Below are positions 13,954 to 27,679 of a stretch of DNA of 64,000 nucleotides, piece after piece. The position numbers were made by a program, and so were the translations under genes. The stretch comes from Aulostomus chinensis (lineage: Eukaryota > Chordata > Actinopteri > Syngnathiformes > Aulostomidae). The notes under the pieces were generated by a model, which did not search any database, was not told where the DNA came from, and worked only from the letters and a program-made list of their open reading frames with translations. Numbering within the stretch: the stretch's first letter is position 1; every line of letters begins with the position of its first letter. The stretch spans positions 10,390,001 through 10,454,000 of the forward strand of contig JBBMOA010000013.1 in NCBI GenBank assembly GCA_037954235.1. The letters run 5' to 3'.

Positions 13954-14538
13954 AAACTGAGGATAAAACCTATTAGATGTTTGACATTTAGCCACAAAGA
14001 CAGTGGTTGTTAATGACCCCGCATGATGAGGTACAACACTGGCAGTGTTTCAGTGGCAACTGCTGACTGATTCCAGCCCCAAATGAACTGAGTTTGAATG
14101 ATGTGGAAAAATACGGTTGTGTAAATACAACCTCAGGTACTCAAAATGAAGTGAAAACAGTTGATGGCAGATTTTATGCAAGCAACAGCAGCTGATATCA
14201 TATGACTCCGACTAGCATGACCACTTTTGAAAGGATGGTTTAAAGTGGTGCGTCAAAGAAGACAGTGTATATTCAACTTGCGTCATGACATGGTGCCCTG
14301 AGTGCTGCATGTGAAGCCCAGGCTAAGCAGGTGACCACTAAATCCACAAACACATCCTTGTGTGAGTTGACATAATGCATTCCCAAGCCCCTTACCCCAA
14401 CCTTTACCATCTCAACTGAATGCCTGGCCCCAAACCAGCCATTTATGTAAGGTGTCGGACCCCATAAATGAAGTAAAATAGGGCCGTGTGTGTTTGCTCG
14501 GCTCTTGGCTCTTGCTTGGGTGTTGGTATGCCTATGTT

Positions 14539-14633
<95 letters not shown>

Positions 14634-15452
14634 CACCTTATCACCCTGTTCCTGGGCACATGACACTAGTTCGTCACTAGCAGTCACCATATGCATTTTG
14701 ATTAACTGAAACCTTATAACCCTGAGTGTTCCTGATAGTTGGCAGTTCAGAACTGGACAGCGTGGTGCCAACATGACTCCCAGTCAGACAGACTATTTAT
14801 ACCGTGGGCTACTTCCCTCAGCATCACATGACAGTATTCAAGAAATTACAATCACTGCTGGGCATACACTACTCTGCCTATGTAGTAGGATGCCTGTGCT
14901 ACAGTATTCTGGTAATATTAACACTTTGTTTTTAGTGCACTAAACTGAAACTTCATGGGTATAAATGAATACATTTCGTTGACTTCCTCATTCATCGACT
15001 GACAGCAAAATCAACAGTGATGATTTTTTTTTGACCGCTGCATTTCCCTGCAGCTCTTGTCATTCAAGTCATGAGAATAAATGCAAACCCTTTTAGTGTT
15101 TGTCTCGTACCTACCAGCCTTGCCTTATATGACTTGCATTTATGCTCTTTAACTAGTGAAAGCAACTCATGATCTGAATTTAGAGATGTTACGTCACTGT
15201 ATTATTGGCAAAGATATATCCATCAGTCAGCACCTCTGCCTGAAGGCTCCACTCTAGCATGTATGACCTAGAACACTATGTGAACAGCCAGCAGGCAGGA
15301 ATAGAAAGGTGTAGACAGGTCTCGCTGGTCTTCTGAGTTTCTGGTGTCTGGAAGCAAACTGTGAACTACTACTACAAAAGCTTTCAAACAACTTACACCA
15401 CTGAAACATTTCATTGTGTTTACGCGAGGCAGCTGTTGTTAGGTGGCGTGTG
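13954..15452. other. gene-free tract with long (GT)n array
   Basis: No supported exon. It contains the (GT)n array at 14,544-14,631. The open frames here are mostly microsatellite translations. Confidence 0.5.
14544..14631. repeat. (GT)n microsatellite
   Basis: About 44 GT units, nearly uninterrupted. It creates Cys-Val and Thr-His repeat frames, none of which is a gene. Confidence 0.97.
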
Positions 15453-15510
15453 CAGGCTTGCAAATGCACTGTACACAAATACAGGCTTGCAAATGCGCTG
15501 TACACAAATA
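15453..15510. repeat. 29-bp tandem duplication
   Basis: A 29-bp unit at 15,453-15,481 is repeated at 15,482-15,510 with one A/G difference. It ends within 10 bp of the SINE insertion that follows. Confidence 0.85.
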
Positions 15511-15518
15511 CATATAAA

Positions 15519-15904
15519 CATCCATCCATCCTTTTCTTCCGCTTATCCTGTTAAGGGTCACGGGGGGGGGGGGTGGAGCCGATCCCACCCAGCAGCTACG
15601 GGGTTCACCCTGGACAGGCCGCCGGTCCATCACAGGGCCAACACATAGAGACAGACAACCATTCACACTCACAGTCACACCTACAGTCAATTTAGAGTAT
15701 CAATCAGCCTCGTCCCCTCTTGATGTCTTTGGACTGTGGGAGGAAGCTGGAGTACCAGAGAGAACCCACACAGGAACAGGGAGAACATGGAGACTCACAC
15801 AGAAAGATCCTGTGCTGGAGCCGGGGCTCAAACCAGGAACCTTCTTGTTGTGAGGTTACAGTGCTGACCACTGCACCACCGTGCCACCGTGCCGCCGTGT
15901 CGCC
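15519..15904 (-). mobile_element. tRNA-derived SINE, type A, full length
   Basis: Same family as the copies at 4.7, 10.4, 24.6 and 29.3 kb. The head is at the right end, the (ATGG)n tail at the left, and a poly-G run of about 12 lies in the tail region. An 11-bp target-site duplication, ATACATATAAA, is present at 15,508-15,518 and 15,905-15,915. Confidence 0.87.
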
Positions 15905-15915
15905 ATACATATAAA

Positions 15916-16448
15916 ACCTAACAAAAGCAGGAATATTTGAACATTGAGAGATTATCGCAGTTACTAAAACAGAAAAAATGATCATTTGTGGCACAGTTAT
16001 TGAAACTACAAACCCATGTATCTGTTGTTACTGATTGCTAAACCATGAGCACATTTTCACTGTATGATACCTAAGGCTCAAATCATTAAACAAATGTCTT
16101 ATACCAATAACTGGACATTGATACTGGTCCCTGAGCAATGCTTTTTGACACAGATTACACATGAATAATATAATAAAGTATTTACCAGCATGTTGTTTAA
16201 CTTAATTTTTTTTCAACTCTACTTTTGCTTTAGCACGAAGTATTGAAATTTGGTGTTAAATTAGGAGGCATCTTTTGATGCAATTCGGTTGATGCATTAG
16301 GGTACTTTACTCATGATGCCAAAATAAAAAAAAATGAAAAACTGAAACGCAAATTTTATAGTCTTAGCTTAGTGTCACATGGCTATAATATAGTATTGTT
16401 TGCCATTATTACATCACTTGGTGTCCAAGAAGAGTCATTTTCCTTTGT

Positions 16449-16491
<43 letters not shown>

Positions 16492-19400
16492 TATTTTAAT
16501 GCAAACATACGATTTTGACAGGAGTAGAAAGTACTTTGGATGTGTTTGCTTGTTTAAGAAGTTCAAAATGTTCCATGTACAGTGTGTACCTTGGGCTTTG
16601 TGTGAAGTTCTCACGAAAAATGAGCCATAGTTTCAGAAAAGCTGTCTTAAACATTTCTAAGAATAACCTGTTAACTGAAGGTGTCATTACTACCGAAGTG
16701 GCGCGAGTTTCCGTGATTAAAAAAACTTGTGTTTAAAGGAAAGCTGCTCAAAAAGCTGGATTTAATGAAACCAACTTAGAACATTCGCCTGAGTGAAGCT
16801 CTCTAATTGGAGGGTGCTCCGGTAATTGCGCTAGAGGCGTTCTCTTGTAGCACGTTATCTTTCATCCTGCGGGTCTTAAGAAAAGCAGACTTGAATTGCA
16901 GAGATTTCAATTCAACATACCTTACCTTTCAAAAACAAGCAGAGCTTATAAGTGCTGAATGAAATCTTCAGTGTACAGTGCCAGCCTAAAAAGTTCTCAA
17001 AAAAAAAAAGGATTAATCTTTGCAGGTATGAGTCATGAAGAGATCATGTGGGTTTTTCATTCCCTAAAGTTTTCTCACACGGATGTTTAATGATAAGAAC
17101 CAGTGTCTGGTAATTGGATTTTCTGCATAAAGTGGCAGTTCTAACAATTGAATTAAAAAAATGGATATGATACAATTAAGTTTCAGTACAATACATTTAT
17201 TGAATGTGGAATGTGTCCCCACAATCACATCTAAGTGACAGGGCTAATGTTTGTTGTGGCCTTTTGTTTAACCTGATTTGTACATTCGGTGAAGATGAGT
17301 CACTCCCGTCTGGTTCCATCAACTTTATTAGTGTTGTTGCTTGTTGCCATGCCAACATAAATGCATGCAGACATCAGATGTTTGGGGGAGAGACAGCCTC
17401 TGGCCTAGCTGTCCTTGCTGAAGCGAGGGGTGACTAAACAACAAAATGACAAACGAGTCACAATTAAAGACTCCCTGGGTGGAGGAGACACTTAGAAGAA
17501 GGTTTTGCACAAGGCATGGCCTGGCATAAGGCAATTGTTCCTGTTAGTAAGAAGGGGGAAAAGAAAAAGAAATTATCCATCCTGCTTACAAACTGCCTCC
17601 TAAATGGTAGCAATAATTTTACAATTTTTTTTTAAAGAAGTTCCCATAAAAAGCTGTCCTACCAATGAATGACTTTATCTCCTTGTTTTCCACTAGAAAA
17701 GATTATTAAAGCCCAGAAGGATTTTCATTCTCCAGTCAAAATTAGACCAATAACAATCATGACTGATACCTTGACCTTTGAGTCAACTAGGTAATATCTA
17801 TGCCGCTGCCCCCCCCCCCCCCCGAAAAGAAAAAAAAAAAAGGAAGGCCACTGCACACAAAAGCTTCTCAGTGAGACCAATCAGCAATCAGTTACAGCAG
17901 TGTAAACTAGTCGGTCTAAAGCTGAACTCGTGCTGGCTGGAGGCATCGCCAGAGGTTTGTGTGTTTTTCTCGCCTGTCGCTAAAGACAGAGTTTTTGTCA
18001 TCAGGTCTGTCAGTGGTTGGTGTTTTCTCTGCTTATCAGAAGTCTCACTTTACTTCTGTAAACGTCAGAACTGCCCCAGCAACAGACAGGAGGGAGATCC
18101 GTCTCAAATTCACGGTCAAAATTTGCATAAGCCCCCTGGGTACCCTGTGAAACTTCATTCTCGACCTCCTTTTTTTTTTGCATTTTCTTTGTTTCTTTCA
18201 TACTAGAACTGCAACGGTAGCGAGGAACTCACTCTTGCTCTTCTCGTTGATACAGTGGAATAAAGAAAGTTGTTCCTATGTAAACCATACGCTGTCTTCT
18301 CTGGTCGCAAAGTGTAAACGGGCACGTTTCCATAGTTGCAGCCCAACTTAACAAGTCATTGCAAGTTTGACCTTTCCTCATTGGGAAACTTCGCTGTGAA
18401 CTGGCCGCTAGTAACAAACATCTGATTTTAAAAGTGCAAACTTAATTTACAGGATGTTATACTTTTGGTTTTGCGATAAAGGACATCTCTTCATTTTTTT
18501 CCCACCTCAAATGAAAATTTGAAATTATTGGATTTACATTTTGAAATAAAAAATAAAAAATGAAACAGGGACAAACCCTGAAGAAGCGTCTGGGGGAGCA
18601 ATACAAAATAACGAAACGTATCCGTGAAAATAATTTAAAAAAATAAAATCAACATGATAACAAGCAGCAACTTGCTTCACAACAAACAAGAGTGGTTCCA
18701 GCTCTGGCATCTACTCGTGGCTGTGACATGTAAACAACTACAGCTCTATTATGTTGTGAATAGAGCTTAAACGTGTTCAGTTGAAATGAAAGTGAAGTAT
18801 GTGCGCGCACATTTCAACAACAACAAAATTACAACTCAAATATTTTGTCTCCAAAGTTCTAGCTCCGGGTGTTCCACCTGTACCGCTCATTCATGTGACT
18901 ACAGTCAGCGCTTGTTTCCACACTAAATTCAGTTCTGCCTGAAGAGTTTTGTCATGTAATGAGACTCCCGCGCGAATTATTTGACTACTTTCACAATTGG
19001 TTCTTCTTCGTGATGCTGTCGGGCTTTTAAGCCCTGAAAGCCACACGTGAATGCACTAAGATATCTGAGTAGTTCAGAAGAAATGAACCTATTAATGAAT
19101 GAATGAACGTTTTCTTTCCATCCAGGTCCTTTGTAAAGATCCCAGTTGATGAACAATGTTTTAAATTCTGAGAGATGCATTAGCAGAATCTCTAACATTA
19201 GCATTGTGTTCAGGAGAGAGCTGGTATAATTATAGAATCCGATTGCTCTCCGTCTCCACCATCATCTCTGACGTGTTGTTTACGAAATATGAAATGAATC
19301 AAAAGCATAATAGAGCAGCACCCACCTGCTCACTCACCTGCATATGAATGAATATTTAGCCGAGATAAAATTGCATCCCCGAGAACCTGTTTGAGGCAGA

Positions 19401-20757
19401 GGCAATAAAGACTTGGAAGATTCCATTTTCTCCTTTCTCTGCCTATCTTTTCATTTTTACGTCTCATCTAATAATAACAGCTGAATAAAGGGATGTTAAC
19501 CTCAAACAGCTTTTCACCAAGCTCAATATCCAGCCAAGTTCAAAATTTAAATTTCTGAGCCAATGACTCGAGGTCTGCAGTCGTCTCTATTTATTTGATT
19601 GTATTTTATACTGTATCTTCATATCTAAGACACTGAAATGTGTGTGGTGGCTGAGGGACAGTAATTGACTGCAGATTGGATCTGGTTATTTTTTAATTTT
19701 TTGTTGTTTATAAGACACCAAATACACAAGATGCCTGCCTCTCCCAAACAGTTGTTGCCATAGCAGCAAGAACACAAATGCTCAAGTGGATCAGACTTTC
19801 TGTGGCTGCTAGGAAACATTTACATCAGAGGCGACACAACAGCACAGAAGATGCAACAACAAATAAAAATGCGCAAAACAGCACAAACCGCAGTGATTTA
19901 TTTAGGGTGAGAGTGGCAACTCCAGTTTTGTTATTGAATCCTTCCACACGTTAGGATGTTTTGTTGGTTCCCAGTTGGATTGAGCAAGTTTTTCACACCA
20001 GTTCGGTTGCCTGTGTTCCCATTTGTCCGTCTTGCTCCTCAGATGTCCCATTCCATCAACAGATGTTTGACAGTTTTCTGCTCTTTAGTCCCCACTGGTC
20101 CACTCTGACTAAAACGGGTTACAATCAGAGTTTCTCTTCTCTGTTTAACCTGGAAGCAATGATGTTTGCTGATTGTGGGTTGTTGTTTTTTTAGAGTGTA
20201 GAGCGAACACCCCTTCTGTTCTTTTTCCCACCATCCAGATGTTATTATTTTTTTTAACGAAACAGAAACCCAGAAATGTTTTCCCTGTAGTTTAAATCAC
20301 AAAACTACACACAAAATTGTTTTTTTTGTTTTTTTTTTGTTGTTGTTGAGGCGGCTGATTTTTCAGCCATGTTGGACATGACACACCAGGACATCCATGA
20401 CCCTGCCTTTGAAGAGGCTGGCTCCTTGACATTCCACTGGCACCGCTTCACAAGTCTACTTCTGGGCATATCAGCTTGTGAGGTTCAGACAAAACAATGT
20501 GACTAAAATAGTCTATGATCATGTTGGCTCGCATTACCAATTACATACCACCTCTTTAATCCAAAATGACGCCTGAATGAATATGAGACGTGGAGCTATC
20601 AAAATCTACACTACTGCAGGCTCTTTCCGTGACTTCCATACATACACCCACAAACTGTCTCTCAATAAACACACAGCCGGTGTGCTTGGGATCACTCCAC
20701 TGGTCTGACTGGGACTGCAGCTTTTCGCACCAAATTACCCCGGTTGGTACTAGTTCC
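15916..20757. other. gene-free tract
   Basis: No supported exon. It contains a (GT)n run at 16,446-16,487, a C15 run followed by A-rich sequence near 17,809-17,845, and a short retroelement-like motif at 18,574-18,625. The stretch 19,290-19,430 has moderately complex sequence and could be conserved, but that cannot be judged without alignment. Confidence 0.45.

Positions 20758-20799
<42 letters not shown>
20758..20799. repeat. (CAT)n trinucleotide repeat
   Basis: About 14 CAT units. One frame reads as a poly-histidine run, which has no gene context. Confidence 0.95.
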
Positions 20800-20964
20800 T
20801 TGTCAGGCAGGTCGCCTTTCTTTATCAAAGCTAATATCATAAATTACAAATATGCCCAAAAATACTAGGTTATGCTATGTGTCTGACATGTTTTTTTGTT
20901 GAACATACATACATACATATTTACCACAATATATTTATTGTAGCCAATGATACTGCTACTACTT

Positions 20965-21029
20965 TTATTCTTATTCTTATTCTTATTCTTATTCTTATTC
21001 TTATTCTTATTCTTATTCTTATTCTTATT
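20965..21029. repeat. (TTATTC)n hexanucleotide repeat
   Basis: About eleven tandem copies of TTATTC, nearly perfect. The reverse strand reads as Asn-Lys repeats. It lies directly next to a SINE tail remnant. Confidence 0.95.
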
Positions 21030-21039
21030 ATAAAGGGCC

Positions 21040-21108
21040 AACTTGCCCCCCCCCCCCCCCCGCAACCCTTAACAGGTAAGTGGTATAGAAGATGGATGGA
21101 TGGATGGA
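21040..21108 (+). mobile_element. SINE tail remnant
   Basis: A C-rich run, 'AACCCTTAACAGG' and a (GATG)n end match the 3' tail of the type A SINE in plus orientation. The head and body are absent. Confidence 0.55.
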
Positions 21109-24100
21109 ATAAAAAGCCATCTTCAGCTTCTCCTGTATTTAAAAAAAATCAAGAATAATACATAAACTGGCAAATACATTTTATTATTTTTTATTTTTTA
21201 TTATCAATGCAACTTCACTATAAAGCCCATTCTCACTGCTGCTGCACTGGAGGCTTCAGGTTTCTACATCACCCTTGTAGCTGAACCTACGACCAGTAGT
21301 CACGCTCATAAGGCCATTACTGAAAATTAGATGGTCTATAAGCACAGAGAACATTAAAACATTCGCTGCTAAATGTGGAGACAGCCATCTAGCATCAAAA
21401 CCCTGCTCGTTAAGAGTTAAACTCAAACATTCCACTGTAGGAAGATGAGCAAAAACACATATTTGACTGGAGGAAGACGCTGAATCAAAAGCAATGGAAG
21501 AAAATTCAAAGGAGCATCAGAGAAGAGCTCCCCTTTCTGGGAAGGACAGACGCTGTGGTCGTAGTGTGATAACTCCCTCCCGGTCTGTGAGTGAATACTG
21601 TTCCAATTATCCAATGGCATAACCAAAAACAATAAATTCATATTTTTCATTTCCTTCCTGTTTATCTTTTATGACACAGGACCACACATCTGCCCTTCGT
21701 ATGAAACTGTTTCATTGTGCTGATTACAGCACTGATGGAATGGTTGCTATGTTTTGTTTTTTTTCACCAGGAAGTTCAACAAACAAACAAATACAATGTT
21801 GGTGACGTTATGGCTGAGAAAACAGGATCCGTGAGGTTTATTTTGCAGCATGAGTAGGAATCGGAAAATAGCATTTGTAGGTCCCATTGGCCACACATGA
21901 ACCAGAGAAGATTCTGAAGCCAGCAGTCCGGAATGAAAGCCTAATATAAGCCTTGTAACGGCGGTAGGATCAAACATTTTGATGGATTTCACTGTACGTT
22001 TTTTTTTTTGGTCCCTGAATGTTGTCAGAAGAGAATTTGTGCGTCTCAGCAAAAAAGAATAATGTAAAAAAAAAAAAAAAAAAGGCAACGTTGTTGTGAA
22101 TTGGCGTGTCTGTCATACGATCTTAAGAAAATAATAAAAACAGAATTCTAACGTCCTGCCGTTCTGCACAGTGCGGCAGCAGTGCCTGCTAGTGGAGATT
22201 AGGGAAACGGCATGTATTTGTCCCGTAGGTCAAACAGGCGACAGTGCTTTTCACATGGATCATACAAGCACAAGTTCATAATACCTAATATTCATTGATT
22301 CATGCAGGATTGCATACGTTGAGTCTGGGAATGCGTTCACAATAATTTTATGAGAGGTTCAAACTGAAGCTGATATTGTAAATATAATCTATGTGTCCTG
22401 CTCAGGCAAACAAATCAAAGTGTGCAACAAATGACCTCCAAGGTAACACCAGTGTTGTCGTAAGCTTTGGCTTCTGCTTCAGCAGGACATTCATGGTCCC
22501 TTTGTCCCGCTGTCATCTATTCACTTGCAGGACTGTACATGCAAGAGTTTGACGTTGCCATGATGAGAAGTACTACTTAGCACATAGCAGAATGGATTAG
22601 TCCGTTTTGTCTCGGATTTCTCTGGCTTTACTTACTGCTTAAAAAGGCTCCCGGTCTGACTGCCAGGATCCGTGAGGACAGTCCAGACATTCAATGCCAG
22701 AACAGGAACCTGCATTCGTTATAGAAAAATTAAGAAACCAAAAAGAAGAAAATGTTTCACTTCATTGAAAGGTTTTGCCTCCAGTTGGAGAAAACAGCCT
22801 GGCCAAAAGTTGAATCGGTCAAAACGTATCCAGGGAATCATTTAGGCTGCTGGAGTCAGTGGTATGGTCAGGCTGAGAATAACTTGGAGGGAAGCGATCA
22901 GTGAGTAGCTTATTTGTCCTTACGGTGCGTGTACACATACAGAAGCAATAACTGCCCTCATGAGACAGTCTGAAAATGTTGTCAGACAGTAACAATAACA
23001 AATTATACATGAATTACCTCCTTTTATACCACAGTACCACCCACAGATTGAAGGAAAAAACCTTATATCCCACACACAGTCGGCAAGGGAAAAACTACCA
23101 CCCCCCCCCCCCCGGGAGCTATAGCTTGACATTCAGACTTTAAATAAATTGAATCACTGAAACAGTGAAACCGATCCTAAATGTTTAAAGTCACCAGCCT
23201 TGGCTAAAACAGTATTGAAGCAATTCAAATGTTAAAGTGCTGTATAGACATTTCCTCTCATTCCTGTCTGGTATCCAATTTCCTTTTAAAAGTCCACTGG
23301 ACTGATATGATTTTAGTCAACACAACTTTGTGCGGGGGAAGTCGGAGCTAACGACAACAAGCCAAGGGAATTCAAAACCACATTAGAACTCAAGTATATC
23401 GTAGGGTACTGATCATAGAATAATGAGCACCTTTTCCTTTTGTCTTTACAAACAAGTGTGCACTTTCCTGTAATAAGCTCTTCCTTCTCAGTGCACAATA
23501 GAAAAAAATCAATGCCCGAAACATTTTCTCACATCACTGTAGTTTTGAATTGATCACTTGGCTCATCCTTTTTTCTCTGTTGAGAAAATCATTAGCTCTG
23601 CTTGAGAATCCTCAAGTATTGTTTTACACAAAAGGCCCCTTGTAAAGCCAAAGCAGCTCGCAATTTGAGAGACGCTTTCATCTTTTTACGGATTGATTTC
23701 TACCCTTTTATGATGGGCAAATGGCGTCAAAACTTAGTAAAACAACTTTCATCCATCGTTAGACAAGAAACTTCGTTAGCAGTCTGGCAAAAGGTGATAT
23801 GCCAAAGGAAATCCTTCCACCTGCACCTTTTCTCAGCAGGCTACCCCTCACTGACCCTGTTCTTCTGAGGGAGGATGATAAATTGTGCGGCACCAGCCTG
23901 TATTTTTCTGGGAGAGGATGATTGTAGCGCCGTGTGCTGGTTTATTAAAAGTTATTGAACTCTGTGAACTTATTCTTAATGAGGCTTAAGTATTCTTTGG
24001 TTCTTTTGAGAGAGTTGCTTACTTTTGTGTGACTACAGGAATTTTTGATTAAGAGAATTCAGTCGTAAATAGTTTTTAAAGGATAGTGCAATCTTTTTAA

Positions 24101-24590
24101 CCATTTTATGGTGGGAATACACCATGAACTAAAGGCCATTTATCAAACGAAGATTTTAAATTCAGTCACCCATCCACCTGTGTACAACTGGACATAGTGG
24201 GAAAAGGGAATTTTTTTTCTTCATGCCCAGAAGACCTTTTGTAAGAAATACAGGACCTTTTCTCTGAAACACAATAAAACTTCCATCAATCTGTTTACTG
24301 CACCTTTTTCATCCTGATGCAGGCAGCTAAAGCCAGTCCCAGCTGCCAATTGGTGAGACACGTTTGACAGGTTACGACAGGTTGTTCCTTATTTGGTTGC
24401 TTTGTAAAAAAAGAGTTGCAGCAACATCTTTTTTCTCTTTTTTTTTGGAAAGAGAATGCTCCGCCCTTTTTGTGTGGCTGCCCTGTTTGCCTCTTGCTGA
24501 AAATCCTGGACATCCTAACATGGTGACCAACACAATGGAGGAGAAGCTGTTCTGAACTAAATATGTCTGATAGAAACTATCAGAGGGAAG
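21109..24590. other. gene-free tract
   Basis: No supported exon. It includes a C14 run at 23,101-23,114 and A- or T-rich runs near 22,000 and 22,070. Nothing else was recognised. Confidence 0.5.
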
Positions 24591-24909
24591 CACGGTGGTG
24601 CAGTGGTTAGCACTGTCGCCTCACAGCAAGAAGGTTCCAGGTTCGAGTCCACGGGATCTTTGTGTGTGCTGTTTGCATGTTCTTTCTGTGCCTGAGACAT
24701 CAAGAGGGGACGAGGCTGATTGATACTCTAAATTGACCGTAGGTGTGACTGTGAGTGTGAATGGTTGTCTGTCTCTATGTGTTGGCCCTGTGATGGACTG
24801 GTGACCTGTCCAGGGTGAACCCTGACTCTCGCCCGTTGATGCTGGCATAGGCTCCAGCCCCCCCACGACCCTTTACAGGATAAGAGGTAGAAAATGGATG
24901 GATGGATGG
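24591..24909 (+). mobile_element. tRNA-derived SINE, type A, plus orientation
   Basis: This copy shows the RNA polymerase III control regions best. An A-box-like TGGTGCAGTGG lies at 24,596-24,606 and a B-box GGTTCGAGTCC, matching the consensus GGTTCGANTCC, at 24,640-24,650. The body and the (ATGG)n tail follow. A block around 24,690 has an internal deletion relative to the 10.4-kb copy. No target-site duplication was visible. Confidence 0.87.
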
Positions 24910-27679
24910 TTTCCCACAAACCGTAGCAAACAGGCATCCCCCTCCCTCTCATGCCGTCAGATTGAATGGAGACAAGAGGATACCAACTTTTTAAGCTCAT
25001 TCATAGGCTAAATGATTTAGAAAAAAGGATTTAATTACAGTTATACTGACTGATGGGGATATGCAGCATTAGGGGTAATCTTCATTCTTGCATCATTATC
25101 CTCATCTTCACTGGCCATTAAAATGGTGTGATTTTTGTGAGGAACGTATCAAATGAAGATGTTTTCAAAAGTCTGTAAAGATGATGCATAGACAAAACTT
25201 CTCTTATCATTGATATTTATTTTAAAATGGTATATTGACACACAATATTGACTACCAGTAGTGCAGTTGATCATATTATATTAATTTAGATAATTTGGGC
25301 ATCCTTATTGAAGGAAAAGACATCATTTGGTTGATGATCATGGTAAGAGAGAACAAAAATTGTACTAGTAATAAATAGCGAAGGGGCCATGTTGCCAGGA
25401 TATTGTTGTCATAGAAACATGACACCTGCGCAGTGCTGATTCCTGCGCTGTGACAGTGTGTTATCCCAGCGCTCCCCAACGCCCCTGCCACTGCTTATCA
25501 ACCAGAAAAACACTCTACATCGGCACAGGGCCTTACATGACTCGTAATGAACACAATGTACCTGGTTAAAAAAAAAAATGTTTCCAGGGTTCCCTCCGAT
25601 AAAATCTTGACTTTAAACTTTGAAGGCATGATACAAATGCCAGGAGAAAATTAAAGGAATGCTCTTTGAGAAAGAACCATCCAAAAAGTGACAAAAAGGA
25701 AAGAAATACATGCTTCAAAAAAAAAATAAAGATTATATTCATTTTTAATGTAAAAACAAGCACTACAACTACACACATGGTCAGTTCCAATCAGAGCAGT
25801 GGGTCCATGAGTGTACATGCTGCCAATTACAAACAAATCCAATGCAGTGACACTCCAGGGTGAGCCAAAAGACTGCTAGGTAAACTCAACTCCATGCCTG
25901 AAATCACAACACTGATGCAAAATTAATTCTCGAATCCTACTTTTCATTGTGTGTCCCCGGAGTTACATAACCAAAAAGACAACTTGAACATTCGGAGTAC
26001 ATTTCAGAACTCCAACATTGAAAAACTGAATTAATGAATTTGGTGAATTGAGAGAAACCATGCAGGCGTACTGAAGTAAAAACAAAAAAAGAGAGAGAGA
26101 GAGATTAGTTATTAAGTGTGCAAAGGCATTAACCTGAAGTGGTGTCATTTTCATACCAACAGATGATGGTGAAAATTTGTCATCCCTCAGTGGTCTTGAA
26201 GAGCACGGAATCAGAATATTCATTTCAGAGAAAAAAATCCTTCCCCACATACTGTATGTGTCCTTCTATAAGACAGGCGCTGCACATCTACCAGGTCTGG
26301 ACCATCCTGAGTACATCAGCAACATTGTAAAAGGAAGAGAATATGAGAAACACAGAGGAAAAACTGAGCAAACAGTTGAAGAGCATGAACAGAACAGAGG
26401 TGCGATTGATGAATGATGTAATCTGGCGGCAGGATCTAAATTACTTAGGTTGGGGTTTGTCGGAGGCAAGAGAGTCCGATCACGAAAATGTCTAAGACAG
26501 TGTGCCAGACTACAGTCGTCAGGCTAATGCTATGACATAAACCAGAGCTATTGGACCTCACTGTGTTATGGCAAATGTGTGAGAGCCTGAACCAAAGGCA
26601 AGTCTGTGTGTTCTATTCACTTCGAGAATGGGGCATAAACGGAGGCCTCGAATTAGAGCAGTTTTACTTGAGCATAAAAGGCTGCAAGTCCCACCTGGTC
26701 AGACACATCTATTCAGAGGAATGCCAGAAGAGAACACTGCCCAGACGAGCTACACAGGCCGGCGTATCAAACCCCACGGTTGCATGGACTCCTTTCAGCA
26801 GAACTGCAGCCGACAATATATAACACGCAACACTGCACTTCTCCTCAAACTGCTGAGAATCCTAAATCCTCCCAACCCAAGGACTTGGTACTCAAGTGGG
26901 TGAAGTCCGATCAGAGGCTGAAAGTGTTCAAAACCCTCAATGTTATTAATGTGTCCATGGCTGAACCTTTTTTTTTTTGCCTCCCTTTTTTGTGAAGGTT
27001 CAATCCAATCATACACCACCTGAGGCCTGTCAGTAAATTGTTGGAAACTTGTGTCAGCAGTCTCCACTTAGACAAGCTAAAGATGTCCATGCATGACTTA
27101 TCAAATTGAGCCTTTGGCAGGAACTCACTGGGACGATCCCTCTCAGAGGTTAAGCATCATCATCATCATCACGATTATTTGCAGAGGTGTTGAACAGAAT
27201 TTGTACGAAAATGTCCTGCGCATGTTTTGTGCCATTAAAATGCCATTAAAAATTCCCCGAACGAATCTCTCACATCGCTGAAATTGATGCTGATGACTAC
27301 AAAAGAGGACATATGAAACCTCCAAATGTCTCATCAAGCTTTAGTATTTGAAGGAGGTAGAAATGAGTTACCATTTACGCAAGAAGATAAAAAGGGTTTA
27401 CATTTTATGCTCACCAGAAACCTGGATATTTCTAAAGCTTTAGCTAAAGATACATTCATTACGCCAGTCAGGGTCCTAACCTCTGAACATGCCGGGGCTC
27501 AAGATGGATGATAAAGCAGTTGGAGTGGCAGGGGCTTCTAACATAGCTATTGGTAGGGGGACTTCTCCCGGTGCTCTTAGTAGACATGGATGAAAATAAA
27601 ATATACACCAGCCCAAAAACTGTTCACCATAACAGAAAAACCGCCATTTCCCGTAAATGACATAAGCTGTCATCATGAG
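24910..27679. other. gene-free tract
   Basis: No supported exon. Frames around 26,551-26,995 overlap in three registers and lack splice signals or recognised domains; they may be decayed retroelement sequence. A short ATC repeat lies near 27,148. Confidence 0.4.

Noticed and set aside
20590..20868. Frame with a poly-histidine run
   Set aside because: The histidines come from a (CAT)n repeat. There is no homologous context or splice evidence.
26551..27067. Overlapping frames on both strands around 26.6-27.0 kb, considered as a gene or transposase remnant
   Set aside because: Three registers overlap, none shows a catalytic motif, and no terminal repeats were found.
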